Notes under the pieces: model-generated
What the model was told of the DNA's origin: nothing
What the model saw: the letters and a program-made list of their open reading frames with translations, nothing else
Databases searched by the model: none
Position numbers and translations under genes: made by a program
Part shown: piece after piece, positions 1 to 8,705 of the stretch
How positions within the stretch are numbered: position 1 is the stretch's first letter
Layout of the letters: each line of letters begins with the position of its first letter
Assembly (NCBI GenBank): GCA_964491395.1
Contig: CAZBGI010000008.1
Location: 19,240 to 83,239 of the forward strand
DNA: 64,000 nucleotides
Direction of reading: 5' to 3'
Origin: SKVR01 sp964491395
GTDB lineage: Bacteria; Bacteroidota; Bacteroidia; Bacteroidales; UBA7960

Positions 1-271
1 AGCTGACCACCGGCAGGTGAAAAAAATTCTTGAAAAAAACAATATTCCCTATACAGACAATTACTCTCCCAAAAAAGGCAATTTCTCAGAAAAAACAGTA
101 GAATTTGCCAAAGAAATCAATGCCGATATGATCATGATTTCCACCGACCCGGACAAAATTACATGGAGTCTGTTCGGATCGCCCGATGAAAGAATCATTT
201 ATAACAAAGAAAAAATCCCTGTGATGTGCATTAATGCTCAAGACCTCAGGGTAATTATCGGAGGGTTATAA
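1..271 (+). CDS. Universal stress protein, C-terminal part (5' truncated)
   Basis: The reading frame is open from base 2 at the window edge to the stop at 269-271, so the N-terminal part lies outside. About 90 residues are visible. The visible part (AKEINADMIMIST ... KIPVMCIN) matches the last alpha/beta units of the UspA fold: a strand with MIMIS, a helix, and the final strand before the end. The ATP-binding loop G-x2-G-x9-G(S/T) of Usp proteins is not intact here (STDPDKITWSLFGSPDERI), so a non-ATP-binding Usp half is likely. A two-domain Usp would fit, since a full tandem Usp also occurs at 34876-35985. The family call is fairly good; the function (stress tolerance) is unspecific. Confidence 0.7.
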   Translation, partial: ADHRQVKKILEKNNIPYTDNYSPKKGNFSEKTVEFAKEINADMIMISTDPDKITWSLFGSPDERIIYNKEKIPVMCINAQDLRVIIGGL

Positions 272-296
272 ATTACCTGTATTACCTTATTTTTTC

Positions 297-328
297 AAAA
301 AGCCGGTGTTTATCAATGCCGGCTTTTT
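297..328 (+). terminator. Intrinsic terminator after the Usp gene
   Basis: A perfect 10-bp inverted repeat, AAAAAGCCGG / CCGGCTTTTT, with a 12-nt loop starts 25 bases after the Usp stop codon and ends in a T run. It lies 49 bases before the ligA start, so it separates the two transcripts. Confidence 0.8.
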
Positions 329-376
329 GTACTTTTATGCCAAAATTAATTCATCCTCATTTTCGCTTACATTACC

Positions 377-2428
377 ATGGAAAAAACGGAAGCAAAGAAG
401 CAAATCGAAGACCTATCCCGCGAACTTCATCAACACAATTATTATTATTACGTGCTGGATGACCCAAAAATCAGTGATTACGAGTTTGACCAGTTGCTCA
501 AAAAACTTGAGAAACTTGAGGAAGAATTTCCTGAATTTGCTTCACCCAACTCTCCTACCCGTCGTGTGGGAGGGCAGGTAACCAAAAAATTTGCCAGCGT
601 AAAGCACAAGTATCCCATGATGTCGCTTGGGAATACCTATTCGCGCGCCGAGCTGGAAGAGTTTGATGCACGCATCCGCAGGCTTGTTCCTGCCTCCTTT
701 TCTTACGTTTGTGAGTTGAAGTTCGATGGAGTAGCCATCGGGCTTACCTACAAAAACGGCCGGCTTGTGCAGGCCCTTACCCGTGGAGATGGAGTTACCG
801 GGGATGATGTAACCAACAATGTGCGTACTATCAGAAGCATTCCTCTCGAATTGCATGCCCGAAATATTCCTGAAGAATTCGAAGCCAGGGGAGAAATCAT
901 TTTACCCCACAAAAGCTTTATAGAACTCAACAAAATCAAAGAACAAAAGAACGAGGCTTTGTTTGCCAATCCTCGCAATGCTGCTTCAGGCAGCCTGAAA
1001 CTTCAGGATTCATCGCTGGTAGCCAAAAGAAATCTCGATTGTTTCATTTATGGCCTTATAGGAGATCAGTTACCTTTTCAATCGCACCATGAAAACATTC
1101 AACAGGCCAAAATCTGGGGATTTAAAGTATCTCCTCATACCCGGTTGTGCGACAGCATTAACGAGGTTATGGAATACGTTGAAGAAATTGCTGCTGAACG
1201 ACTCAACCTGCCTTACGACATTGATGGTGTAGTGGTAAAAGTAAATCCTTACAGCATCCAGGAGCAACTGGGGTTTACCAGCAAGGCTCCCCGGTGGGCC
1301 ATTTCGTACAAATACAAAGCAGAACAAGGAATAACCATTCTTGATGATGTAAGTTATCAGGTAGGACGCACAGGAGCAGTAACACCTGTTGCCAGGCTCA
1401 GACCGGTTCTGGTTGCAGGCACTATCGTAAAAAGAGCGTCGCTATACAATGCCGATAAAATGAATGAACTGGATCTGCATTACGGCGATACGGTTTTCGT
1501 GGAAAAAGGGGGAGAAATCATCCCGAAAATCGTGATGGTGGATATTGCCAAACGACCTTCCCATACTTCCAAAATACCTTTTGCCACACATTGCCCGGAA
1601 TGTAATACCCCCCTGGAGCGCAAAGAAGGAGAAGCACTTCATTTTTGTCCTAATACGGATCATTGCCCTCCCCAGATTCAAGGAAAGATAGAACATTTTA
1701 TCAGCCGCAAAGCAATGAACATTGAAGGATTGGGTGAAGGGAAAATCGAAGTGCTTATCAATCACAAACTCATTGAAAAAGCTTCAGATCTATATCGCCT
1801 TACTTATGACCAACTGCTGGGTCTGACCAAGACCATTGAAGATTTGGAAACGGGCAGGAAAAAGAAAATCAGTTTCCAGCAAAAGACTGTCAACAATATT
1901 CTCAATGCCATTGAAGCCTCCAAAAATGTTCCCTTTGAAAGGGTTTTGTTTGCACTGGGTATTCGACACCTGGGCGAAACAGGAGCCAAAAAAATAGCGC
2001 GTGAATTAAAGAATATTGATCGGATTGCCAACAGCACTTTTGATGAATTAACGCAGATTCCCGAAATAGGAGACAGGATAGCCGGAAGTATCCGGGATTA
2101 TTTCAACAATCCCGAAAATCGGGATACCCTTGCATCGCTTAAAGAAGCAGGGCTGAATTTTGAAATAGAAGAAAGGGAGCACTCCCCGGCGGAAGACTCT
2201 CCCCTGGAAGGCAAAACCATCGTTGTTTCAGGGGTTTTCGAAAAGTACTCCAGGAATCAATTAAAGGAGCTTATTGAAGCCAAAGGAGGGCAAAACACTT
2301 CTTCCCTCTCTTCAAAAACCAGTTACCTGATTGCCGGGGATAATATGGGGCCGGAAAAGAGAAAAAAAGCAGAAAAGTTGAATATTCCTATTATTTCTGA
2401 GGCTGATTTTGAAGCAATGATTCAATAA
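377..2428 (+). CDS. ligA: NAD-dependent DNA ligase LigA
   Basis: 683 residues, close to the usual 670 or so for bacterial LigA. It seals nicks in duplex DNA using NAD+ during replication and repair. The order of parts is the family's: N-terminal Ia domain with Tyr-rich NYYYYVLDDP (residues 21-30), adenylation domain with the nucleophile in CELKFDG (Lys115), OB fold (VGRTGAVTPVARL), four-Cys zinc finger (CPEC near 413, then paired cysteines about 20 residues later), helix-hairpin-helix repeats (ALGIRHLGETGAKKIA; IPEIGDRIAGSI) and a C-terminal BRCT domain (about 605-683). The ATG at 377 gives the normal N-terminus. Its 3' end overlaps the convergent ABC ATPase gene by 38 bp. Confidence 0.98.
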   Translation: MEKTEAKKQIEDLSRELHQHNYYYYVLDDPKISDYEFDQLLKKLEKLEEEFPEFASPNSPTRRVGGQVTKKFASVKHKYPMMSLGNTYSRAELEEFDARIRRLVPASFSYVCELKFDGVAIGLTYKNGRLVQALTRGDGVTGDDVTNNVRTIRSIPLELHARNIPEEFEARGEIILPHKSFIELNKIKEQKNEALFANPRNAASGSLKLQDSSLVAKRNLDCFIYGLIGDQLPFQSHHENIQQAKIWGFKVSPHTRLCDSINEVMEYVEEIAAERLNLPYDIDGVVVKVNPYSIQEQLGFTSKAPRWAISYKYKAEQGITILDDVSYQVGRTGAVTPVARLRPVLVAGTIVKRASLYNADKMNELDLHYGDTVFVEKGGEIIPKIVMVDIAKRPSHTSKIPFATHCPECNTPLERKEGEALHFCPNTDHCPPQIQGKIEHFISRKAMNIEGLGEGKIEVLINHKLIEKASDLYRLTYDQLLGLTKTIEDLETGRKKKISFQQKTVNNILNAIEASKNVPFERVLFALGIRHLGETGAKKIARELKNIDRIANSTFDELTQIPEIGDRIAGSIRDYFNNPENRDTLASLKEAGLNFEIEEREHSPAEDSPLEGKTIVVSGVFEKYSRNQLKELIEAKGGQNTSSLSSKTSYLIAGDNMGPEKRKKAEKLNIPIISEADFEAMIQ

Positions 2429-3071
2429 TCAACCCATCTTTCATGGTGAGCTTTCTGTCAGCCATCGATGCCAATTCATTGTTATGGGTAACAATGACGA
2501 AAGTTTGATGCAGTTGATTTCTCAAATCAAAAAACAACCGGTGAAGTTCGCCCGAAGTTTCAGAATCCAGGTTACCACTGGGTTCATCGGCCAATACCAC
2601 TGCCGGATCATTGATAAGCGACCGGGCCACGGCCACACGTTGCTGTTCACCCCCCGATAGTTCACCGGGTTTGTGAGTCAGTCTGTCTGATAGCCCCAGC
2701 AACGCCAGAAGTTCTTTGGCTTTTTCCTCTACTGCTTTGTCGGATTTATTTCCAATATACCCGGGAATACAAACATTTTCAAGTGCTGTAAACTCAGGCA
2801 AAAGATGATGAAACTGAAAAACAAAGCCAATGTTCTGGTTGCGGAAAGCAGACAACTCAACATCTGACATTTTATTGAGGATTTTGCCATTGATGCTGAT
2901 GTTTCCGGAGTCGGCGCTGTCCAGTGTACCCAGAATATGTAGAAGCGTGGTTTTGCCTGCACCGGAAGCCCCCACGATAGATACAATCTCTCCCCTGGAA
3001 ATCTGTATATCGATGCCCTTTAACACTTTAAGAGCGCCATAAGATTTTTGGATGTTCTGCGCAACAATCAT
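2391..3071 (-). CDS. lolD: ABC transporter ATP-binding protein, LolD-like
   Basis: 226-residue ATPase of the LolD/MacB group, which powers lipoprotein release or related periplasm-facing machines. Seen: Walker A GASGAGKT (34-41), Q-loop with FQFHHLLPEFTALEN (Gln86), typical of LolD rather than importers, signature LSGGEQQRVAVAR (138-150), Walker B VVLADEP with Glu163, and a switch His in VIVTHN. No permease partner (LolC/E type) is in the window, so the LolD name rests on the Q-loop sequence alone. The start lies 13 bp after the stop of the DUF5916 gene, so the two are probably co-transcribed. The 3' end runs 38 bp into the end of ligA on the other strand. Confidence 0.85.
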   Translation of the reverse strand: MIVAQNIQKSYGALKVLKGIDIQISRGEIVSIVGASGAGKTTLLHILGTLDSADSGNISINGKILNKMSDVELSAFRNQNIGFVFQFHHLLPEFTALENVCIPGYIGNKSDKAVEEKAKELLALLGLSDRLTHKPGELSGGEQQRVAVARSLINDPAVVLADEPSGNLDSETSGELHRLFFDLRNQLHQTFVIVTHNNELASMADRKLTMKDGLIIESLLQNQPQK

Positions 3072-3084
3072 ATATTCCTTTCCA

Positions 3085-5526
3085 TTAAGCCCCCCGTAGC
3101 TGCTGGTAATCCAGATAATACAAGATCTTTAGCGATAAACTGTTGAATTGGGGAGAATCCATTATGAGGTCAAAATTATCAAAATAATTTTGAACAATAC
3201 CTGTTTTCTCGTGAAGAATTGAATTCTTCCATACCAGGTTAAGGCTGGAGCCGGGGGCAAAGAGCCAGGTAAAGACCAAATCTATATTGAATGAATTGAA
3301 ATTAAAGTCCCGGTTGTCGGTAAAATCGTAGGTTTGTTCGCTAAGCCTGCCATCCTGCTGCAAGGTAAAAAAATCATCATATTCTCCCATTGACCAGTAT
3401 TGTCTCAGACGAAGGCTAAAGTACATGTCATTTTTCACAATATAATCGCTGGATAATACATTTTCCACAGTAGTTACATCTCGATTCCCAAAAACTATAT
3501 GATTATCTGAATGCCCTGCATAGCCAATCTGATTATAATCAAAATTCAACTCCAGAGAGTGGACAAAAGAGAATTTATCATTAAACCGGTAACGCGGAGA
3601 AACATCGTAAGCCATACTGGTAGTGTTAAAAGCGGGCAACTGGCTGTACCTGACTTGTAAATCCAGGGCAAAGGGTTTCCGGTAATCAGATGATAGTCCT
3701 GTCCATCCACCGAAACCTTTGGGATTCAGGAAGAATTGTCCCTCTGTACGGGGTTCATAATAATCTAACCGATCAGTTGGATGAAAAAATAACCCTGTAT
3801 AAAAATGGGTATAAGCAAGGGAAGTAGCACTACCCCTGTATTCTACATAGGTATTTTCTATTTTATAATCACTGTACCTGCCCTGGTTCTGTATTCTGAG
3901 TCGGTTATTAAAGTTTCTCAAAAGCCAGAAGGGTTCATATATATTGTAATGTACATCTGTACGATCGGTTATTTGATTGTTACGATGGGTAATGCCCAAA
4001 TCATTGTCATTGTAAGTGGGATTAAGCGCTGCCCGGAGTAAGCGAAACTGAAAATTCCCTCTTGTTTTGGCCACGGAAGCATTATAGCGGTTTCCGGTTT
4101 CCACATTAAACGCATTATCTTCCTCCGTGTTTTTAATATACAACTGGCTAAAGGCTCCGGAGACTTGTAATTGCCATGTATTGGAATTATCTACCAGCGA
4201 TGTTCCGGCGCCGGTAACATTGGCATGATGAAAATCACCCGATCGCAATACATTGGTATTGATGATATAGGCCGAAGAATTGTTGGACAGAGCCTGGTCA
4301 AATACAAGAATATTATAATTGGCTGTTGGGCCTGTTTGTATTTTTCGCTGAATTCCATCATCAACAGATTCTATCTTTGCAAAGGTATTGTCTGTAATGG
4401 CATTGAACACTCCTATGCCCAAGCCATTTAGTGTTCTGCCACTCAGTTTAAAGGCATTGATCAAACGAGCTTGTTCAGGATTATCCACCAGCAGTTCTCC
4501 CTCTTCCATCTGATCTTCAACCTGATAATAATGGGATGGCCTACCCCCTATCCGACGTGAATAAAACAAACCTCCTCGCCTGAATAAATCCATACCTTCC
4601 TTGAAAAAAGGACGTTGTTCTCCATATACCGTTTCAAAAGCGGATAAGTTTTTTACCTGATTATCAGAAGGAACCTGGCTAAAATCAGGCATGAGCGTCA
4701 TATCAAAGCTAAAACTTTCATTGATGCCGTACCGTAAGTCCATTCCTCCACCAAAAGAACCGGATAAATTGCTTACCCCTGCCAGCCCGTTCGGGTAATG
4801 ACTGGACCCAAGCGATATATAAGGAACCAACGACAATCGCAGTGGTGCCTGAATATTACATATTCCGGAAAGCTGGCCCCAGTAAACCAGGTTATTGGAT
4901 ACATTCCTTTCCTCTATGGCCCAGTGATTCATTTCCCGGTGCCTTCTGATATTTCTGTACAATTGCATTCCCCAGGTCTGACAATCAGAAACCGGAAAGC
5001 GCAGGGCAGAATAAGGAATTCTCATTTCCACAGTCCAGCCTTCATCATGAATTTTAACAGCACTGTCCCAAACACCGTCATAAGTCCGATCCTGGTGGCG
5101 AAAATCCCGTTGTACACCAGAGGCTGAAACTTCATAGGTATAAGCATCGAGCTGATTGTTATAAGTATCAAGCCTGATTCCAAATGCGTCAGCATTCAGA
5201 CTTTCATCCCGTTTTCCCAACTGCTGCAGAATGCTATCAGGGTTGGCATCATACAGCTGGGCTCCCACATAGATGAATTGATCGTCATATAGGATGTAAA
5301 CTACTGTTCGCTGGGAGGGCTGACCAGCATAAACCGGATCAAACTGAACAAAGTCTTCAATTGCTTCGGCCATTCCCCATATCTGGGGTTCCAGCACGCC
5401 ATCAATTTGAGGTGCAAGGTCGGTTCGCTGTGTAAAAGCTTGCTGAATACTGCTTTTGGTGTTTGCTTTAAGGCTCATGCCGCATAGCATCAACAGCAGC
5501 AAGCCATATATTTTGTATTTATTCAT
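3085..5526 (-). CDS. DUF5916 outer membrane protein with CBM9-like N-terminal domain
   Basis: 813 residues with a signal peptide (MNKYKIYGLLLLMLCGMSLKA). Residues about 35-230 resemble the carbohydrate-binding family 9 fold seen at the front of DUF5916 proteins (PQIDGVLEPQIWGMAEAIEDF; GAQLYDANPDSI). The rest is rich in alternating aromatic and polar strands ending in a probable beta barrel, with the recurrent EQRPFFKEGMDLF motif that marks DUF5916. Such proteins are common in Bacteroidota; their role is not established, and the CBM9-like domain does not prove sugar binding. It precedes the LolD-like gene by 13 bp. The ATG at 5526 gives a clean signal peptide. Confidence 0.85.
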   Translation of the reverse strand: MNKYKIYGLLLLMLCGMSLKANTKSSIQQAFTQRTDLAPQIDGVLEPQIWGMAEAIEDFVQFDPVYAGQPSQRTVVYILYDDQFIYVGAQLYDANPDSILQQLGKRDESLNADAFGIRLDTYNNQLDAYTYEVSASGVQRDFRHQDRTYDGVWDSAVKIHDEGWTVEMRIPYSALRFPVSDCQTWGMQLYRNIRRHREMNHWAIEERNVSNNLVYWGQLSGICNIQAPLRLSLVPYISLGSSHYPNGLAGVSNLSGSFGGGMDLRYGINESFSFDMTLMPDFSQVPSDNQVKNLSAFETVYGEQRPFFKEGMDLFRRGGLFYSRRIGGRPSHYYQVEDQMEEGELLVDNPEQARLINAFKLSGRTLNGLGIGVFNAITDNTFAKIESVDDGIQRKIQTGPTANYNILVFDQALSNNSSAYIINTNVLRSGDFHHANVTGAGTSLVDNSNTWQLQVSGAFSQLYIKNTEEDNAFNVETGNRYNASVAKTRGNFQFRLLRAALNPTYNDNDLGITHRNNQITDRTDVHYNIYEPFWLLRNFNNRLRIQNQGRYSDYKIENTYVEYRGSATSLAYTHFYTGLFFHPTDRLDYYEPRTEGQFFLNPKGFGGWTGLSSDYRKPFALDLQVRYSQLPAFNTTSMAYDVSPRYRFNDKFSFVHSLELNFDYNQIGYAGHSDNHIVFGNRDVTTVENVLSSDYIVKNDMYFSLRLRQYWSMGEYDDFFTLQQDGRLSEQTYDFTDNRDFNFNSFNIDLVFTWLFAPGSSLNLVWKNSILHEKTGIVQNYFDNFDLIMDSPQFNSLSLKILYYLDYQQLRGA

Positions 5527-5649
5527 TTACATGTATATCCGTTTGAGTTCCTCTCAAACTCATAGTATTTTTTAAGAATCTTTGTTTTCCTGGGTAATTG
5601 AAGGCGAAAATAATTAATCCTGCGAAAAAAGACCGCGCAAAAATACCGA

Positions 5650-5691
5650 ACCGGGCAAAGTTTAACTTTATTTGGTTATCCTTTGCCCGGT
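5650..5691 (-). terminator. Hairpin downstream of the BamA/TamA-like gene
   Basis: A perfect 11-bp inverted repeat, ACCGGGCAAAG / CTTTGCCCGGT, with a 20-nt loop lies 20 bases past the stop of the 5712-7040 gene. On the minus strand it is followed by a short T run (TATTTTTG). It also sits upstream of the DUF5916 start, so it separates the two units. Confidence 0.6.
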
Positions 5692-5711
5692 AATAAAAGG
5701 TAGAATATATA

Positions 5712-7040
5712 TCAATAGAGAAAGTTCAAGCCAATGTAAACACCACTGTCGCCATCCTGCTTATCCAGTGCCATCCCATAATTGATAGCGACTACAAAAT
5801 TCTGGTTCATTACAATGTGCAAACCCAGCCCGGTGCCCCAGTGGGGCCGAATATCTTTTTCCTGTAACAGTCCCCGGGAAACCAACCCTTGTACTTCCGG
5901 GGCGGAATAATCGATATCATACTTTTGGGTTATCATGGCCACATCGGCAAAGGCGCTGGTGGAAATATAAAAATCCTGTGATTTTACAGAAAACCGAACA
6001 GCCTTGTAACGAAGCTCAAAATTACCATAAGCAATCCCATCGCCCATGATGCGGTTTCGTTTGACGCCTCTCACGGTTTTCGCTCCTCCAAACCCGTCGT
6101 TGGTTTTATAAGAACTGTAAATAAAGGGTTGCATATAATACGGCATATCGCCGGCAATCACTCCCTGATAGCCCAGACGGTTGGCAACAGAAAGCCTTTC
6201 AGGGACCAGCGTTAAATAATGCCTGTGAATAAAAATTCCCTGCAAGTACCCAAAGTCCCCATTCCCTAAGAAACCGGGTGCACCGATTAAGATTCCTTCT
6301 GTCCACATCCCCTTCATGGGATTGGCAAGTTGGTCACGGGTATCGTGAATCAATCCGCCTTTGAGATAAAAAGTATTGCCCCCCTCGCTGATGGCTTCGG
6401 GAATGATATTAGCTTCAACATACTCGTCGTACAATGTTTCCACCACCCGGGCCTGATCTTCTTCAGATTGCCCCTCGTTGATGGTCTCAAAATCCACAGT
6501 ACCCATTTTCACACCAAAATATCCGGCACCCCCAAGCCATTTCCAGTCATCATCCATAAAACGCCTTTGAAAATCGGCCGTGATACGCAATAATTTGCGG
6601 TCGTACCGGTAAAACATCCGGGATCCTCCTTCTAAATCCTGATCTTCCAGGTCTCTGTCGTAGTTGGCCTCATAGCCGTTAAACCCATAGAAATCAAGAG
6701 CCTGTTCTGTCAGGTACATCAAATCAAATGTTGTACGCGTATTGGGAATCAGATAAGGAGAGTCATAGAAAAAGTTATTGAGTCCGTTTCCTTTGGTAGT
6801 GCGTGACCATTCAAAATAGAGTGAATGCATATAATCGGGGTAAGTGGTGCCATCTCCGTAATAAAAGAAATTGGCAAGTGCACCATAGCGAAAGCCTTCA
6901 TCGGTATTGAATGCTATGGCGGGAAGTGCGCCAAATGTCCAGCCTGTTTTAACGGGAGTAGTTGACAAACTGTCAGTAGAAGCAAACACAGTTGTGCCCA
7001 AAATTGACCACAACAAAAAAACGACATACAAACGTCTCAT
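5712..7040 (-). CDS. BamA/TamA family outer membrane beta-barrel protein
   Basis: 442 residues with a signal peptide (MRRLYVVFLLWSILGTTVFA). The mature protein starts with PAIAFNTDEGFRYGALANFFYYGDG, the opening strands of a D15/BamA-type 16-strand barrel without POTRA domains. It continues with repeated amphipathic strands (KGGLIHDTRDQLANPMKGMW; GFGGAKTVRGVKRNR, the latter resembling the VRGY/VRGF lid-lock motif of Omp85 proteins) and ends in an aromatic residue (GLNFLY). Location is the outer membrane. With no POTRA domains it is probably not the BAM insertase itself; its cargo or function is unknown. It stands alone between hairpin 5650-5691 and a divergent gene. Confidence 0.8.
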   Translation of the reverse strand: MRRLYVVFLLWSILGTTVFASTDSLSTTPVKTGWTFGALPAIAFNTDEGFRYGALANFFYYGDGTTYPDYMHSLYFEWSRTTKGNGLNNFFYDSPYLIPNTRTTFDLMYLTEQALDFYGFNGYEANYDRDLEDQDLEGGSRMFYRYDRKLLRITADFQRRFMDDDWKWLGGAGYFGVKMGTVDFETINEGQSEEDQARVVETLYDEYVEANIIPEAISEGGNTFYLKGGLIHDTRDQLANPMKGMWTEGILIGAPGFLGNGDFGYLQGIFIHRHYLTLVPERLSVANRLGYQGVIAGDMPYYMQPFIYSSYKTNDGFGGAKTVRGVKRNRIMGDGIAYGNFELRYKAVRFSVKSQDFYISTSAFADVAMITQKYDIDYSAPEVQGLVSRGLLQEKDIRPHWGTGLGLHIVMNQNFVVAINYGMALDKQDGDSGVYIGLNFLY

Positions 7041-7156
7041 GATGGAATGATTATTTAGTTAGTAATTGAAGGGTTAAAGTTAAATCTTTTCACCCATGGC
7101 TAACAATTTTTTTTATTCCCAGCCCGATAAATCCTTCATGTTAAAAATGAAAACTT

Positions 7157-7164
7157 TACTTTTG
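7157..7164 (+). promoter_or_regulatory. Bacteroidota -7 box TACTTTTG
   Basis: Matches the TAnnTTTG consensus of the Bacteroidota primary sigma factor. It lies 100 bp before the ATG at 7265 and just before an in-frame TTG at 7178, which argues against using that TTG as the start. A -33 TTTG element at proper spacing is not evident. Confidence 0.4.
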
Positions 7165-7264
7165 CTCCCAACCTTGCTTGAGAATTAAAACAATAGAATT
7201 AAAGCAACAAACGTGGCAAAGAATCACCACAAATCAGCAATCAATCCGAACAGGCATCAGAACA

Positions 7265-8632
7265 ATGTATTCCATAATAGACATAGAAACTACCGGGGGC
7301 AATCCTTACCGGGATAAAATTACAGAAATAGCCATTTATGTGCATGATGGCGAAAAGGTGGTGAAGGAGTTTCACTCACTCGTTAATCCGGAACGCAAAA
7401 TACCTTATTTCATTTCACGAATGACAGGCATTACCGATGAGATGGTGGCCAGAGCACCCAAATTTTACGAGATAGCAAAGAGCATCGTGGAAATAACTGA
7501 GAATACCATTTTTGTAGCACACAATGTAAGTTTCGATTATAATTTTATCAAAACAGAATTTAAAAACCTGGGATACTTCTTTCAACGGGATACTCTTTGC
7601 ACTGTGAAACTGAGCCGGAAAATCATTCCCGGTAAACGATCTTACAGCCTGGGAAAACTTTGCCAGGAACTGGGCATTGACATAGAAGACAGGCACAGGG
7701 CCAGGGGAGATGCAATGGCTACTGTAAAACTTTTTGACCTGCTGATTGAGCAAAGTCCTTCCGGTTTTACCCATGAAACCCTGGGAATGCAGTTTAACAA
7801 TCATCCTGTAAACCCCGCCATTACCAGGGAAGTGATAGACCAGCTTCCTTCGAAAACCGGTATCTATTATCTCATGGATGAAAACGGAAAGATTCTTTAC
7901 ATTGGTAAAAGCAAGGACATTCGCAAAAGAGTGCTCACTCACCTTGGAGGTGCAAAAACAAAACGGGCGCTCGAAATGGTTGAAAAAGTTGCTGCAATAG
8001 AGTTTGAAATTACCGGGAGTGAACTCCTTGCTTTGTTGCGCGAATCGGAGGAAATAAAAAACCATCAACCCTTTTACAACAGAAAGCAAAAAAGATGTTT
8101 GTTCAATTATGGATTGTACAGTTACACCGACGATAAGGGCTACCTGTGTCTGAAGGTGGACAAAACCAGCAATGGTGGGTATATACATACCAGTTTCGCA
8201 TCGCTGGACAAAGGCAAAGACTTTTTATTTAGCCTGACTGAAAAATTTAACCTTTGCCAGAATCTTACAGGGTTGTATGCTACCAAATCGGCCTGCTTTC
8301 AATATGCCATCAACCAATGTAAAGGAGCGTGCATAGGCGAAGAAACACCCGATACGTATAATGCCCGTGTAGAAGAAGCCCTGGCATATGCAGGGTTCAT
8401 GAAAGAAAACCTGATTGTGATGGACCAGGGGCGTACTCCTTCAGAGTCTTCCTTTATTATGATTGAAAAGGGGAAATACCTGGGATATGGTTATGCACAG
8501 AAAGAACAACCCTTGTCCAATCCGGAAGATTTTAAAAATCTGATTTCTGTAGCAGAAGACAATCGTGATACCCGACAAATCATTTCCGGCTTTCTCCGTA
8601 ACAAAAGAACGGGTAAGAGAATCGTATATTGA
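7265..8632 (+). CDS. DnaQ-type 3'-5' exonuclease fused to a GIY-YIG nuclease domain
   Basis: 455 residues from the ATG at 7265; an upstream TTG at 7178 would add 29 residues that do not look like the family. N-terminal DEDDh exonuclease: DIET (Asp6, Glu8), AHNVSFDYNF (Asp91) and HRARGDAMAT (His144, Asp149), like DNA polymerase III epsilon. Residues about 193-285 form a UvrC-like GIY-YIG domain (KTGIYYLMD; LYIGKSKDIRKR, Arg220). The remaining 170 residues contain CxxAINQCKGAC, resembling the Cys cluster of UvrC/Cho. This exonuclease-plus-GIY-YIG arrangement is known in bacteria and is thought to act in DNA repair, but its physiological substrate is unclear. It is monocistronic, with no polymerase genes nearby. 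Confidence 0.9.
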   Translation: MYSIIDIETTGGNPYRDKITEIAIYVHDGEKVVKEFHSLVNPERKIPYFISRMTGITDEMVARAPKFYEIAKSIVEITENTIFVAHNVSFDYNFIKTEFKNLGYFFQRDTLCTVKLSRKIIPGKRSYSLGKLCQELGIDIEDRHRARGDAMATVKLFDLLIEQSPSGFTHETLGMQFNNHPVNPAITREVIDQLPSKTGIYYLMDENGKILYIGKSKDIRKRVLTHLGGAKTKRALEMVEKVAAIEFEITGSELLALLRESEEIKNHQPFYNRKQKRCLFNYGLYSYTDDKGYLCLKVDKTSNGGYIHTSFASLDKGKDFLFSLTEKFNLCQNLTGLYATKSACFQYAINQCKGACIGEETPDTYNARVEEALAYAGFMKENLIVMDQGRTPSESSFIMIEKGKYLGYGYAQKEQPLSNPEDFKNLISVAEDNRDTRQIISGFLRNKRTGKRIVY

Positions 8633-8705
8633 TGGCCAAAAAAACTCCCCCTAAATCCTGTTCTTTAAGGATACCTGTTCTTTAAAAAAGGTGATACTGA
8701 TGGGA

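Noticed and set aside
7178..7264. Extended TTG start for the exonuclease fusion
   Set aside because: A -7 box lies just upstream of the TTG, and the extra 29 residues do not fit the family; the ATG at 7265 gives the usual DnaQ start.
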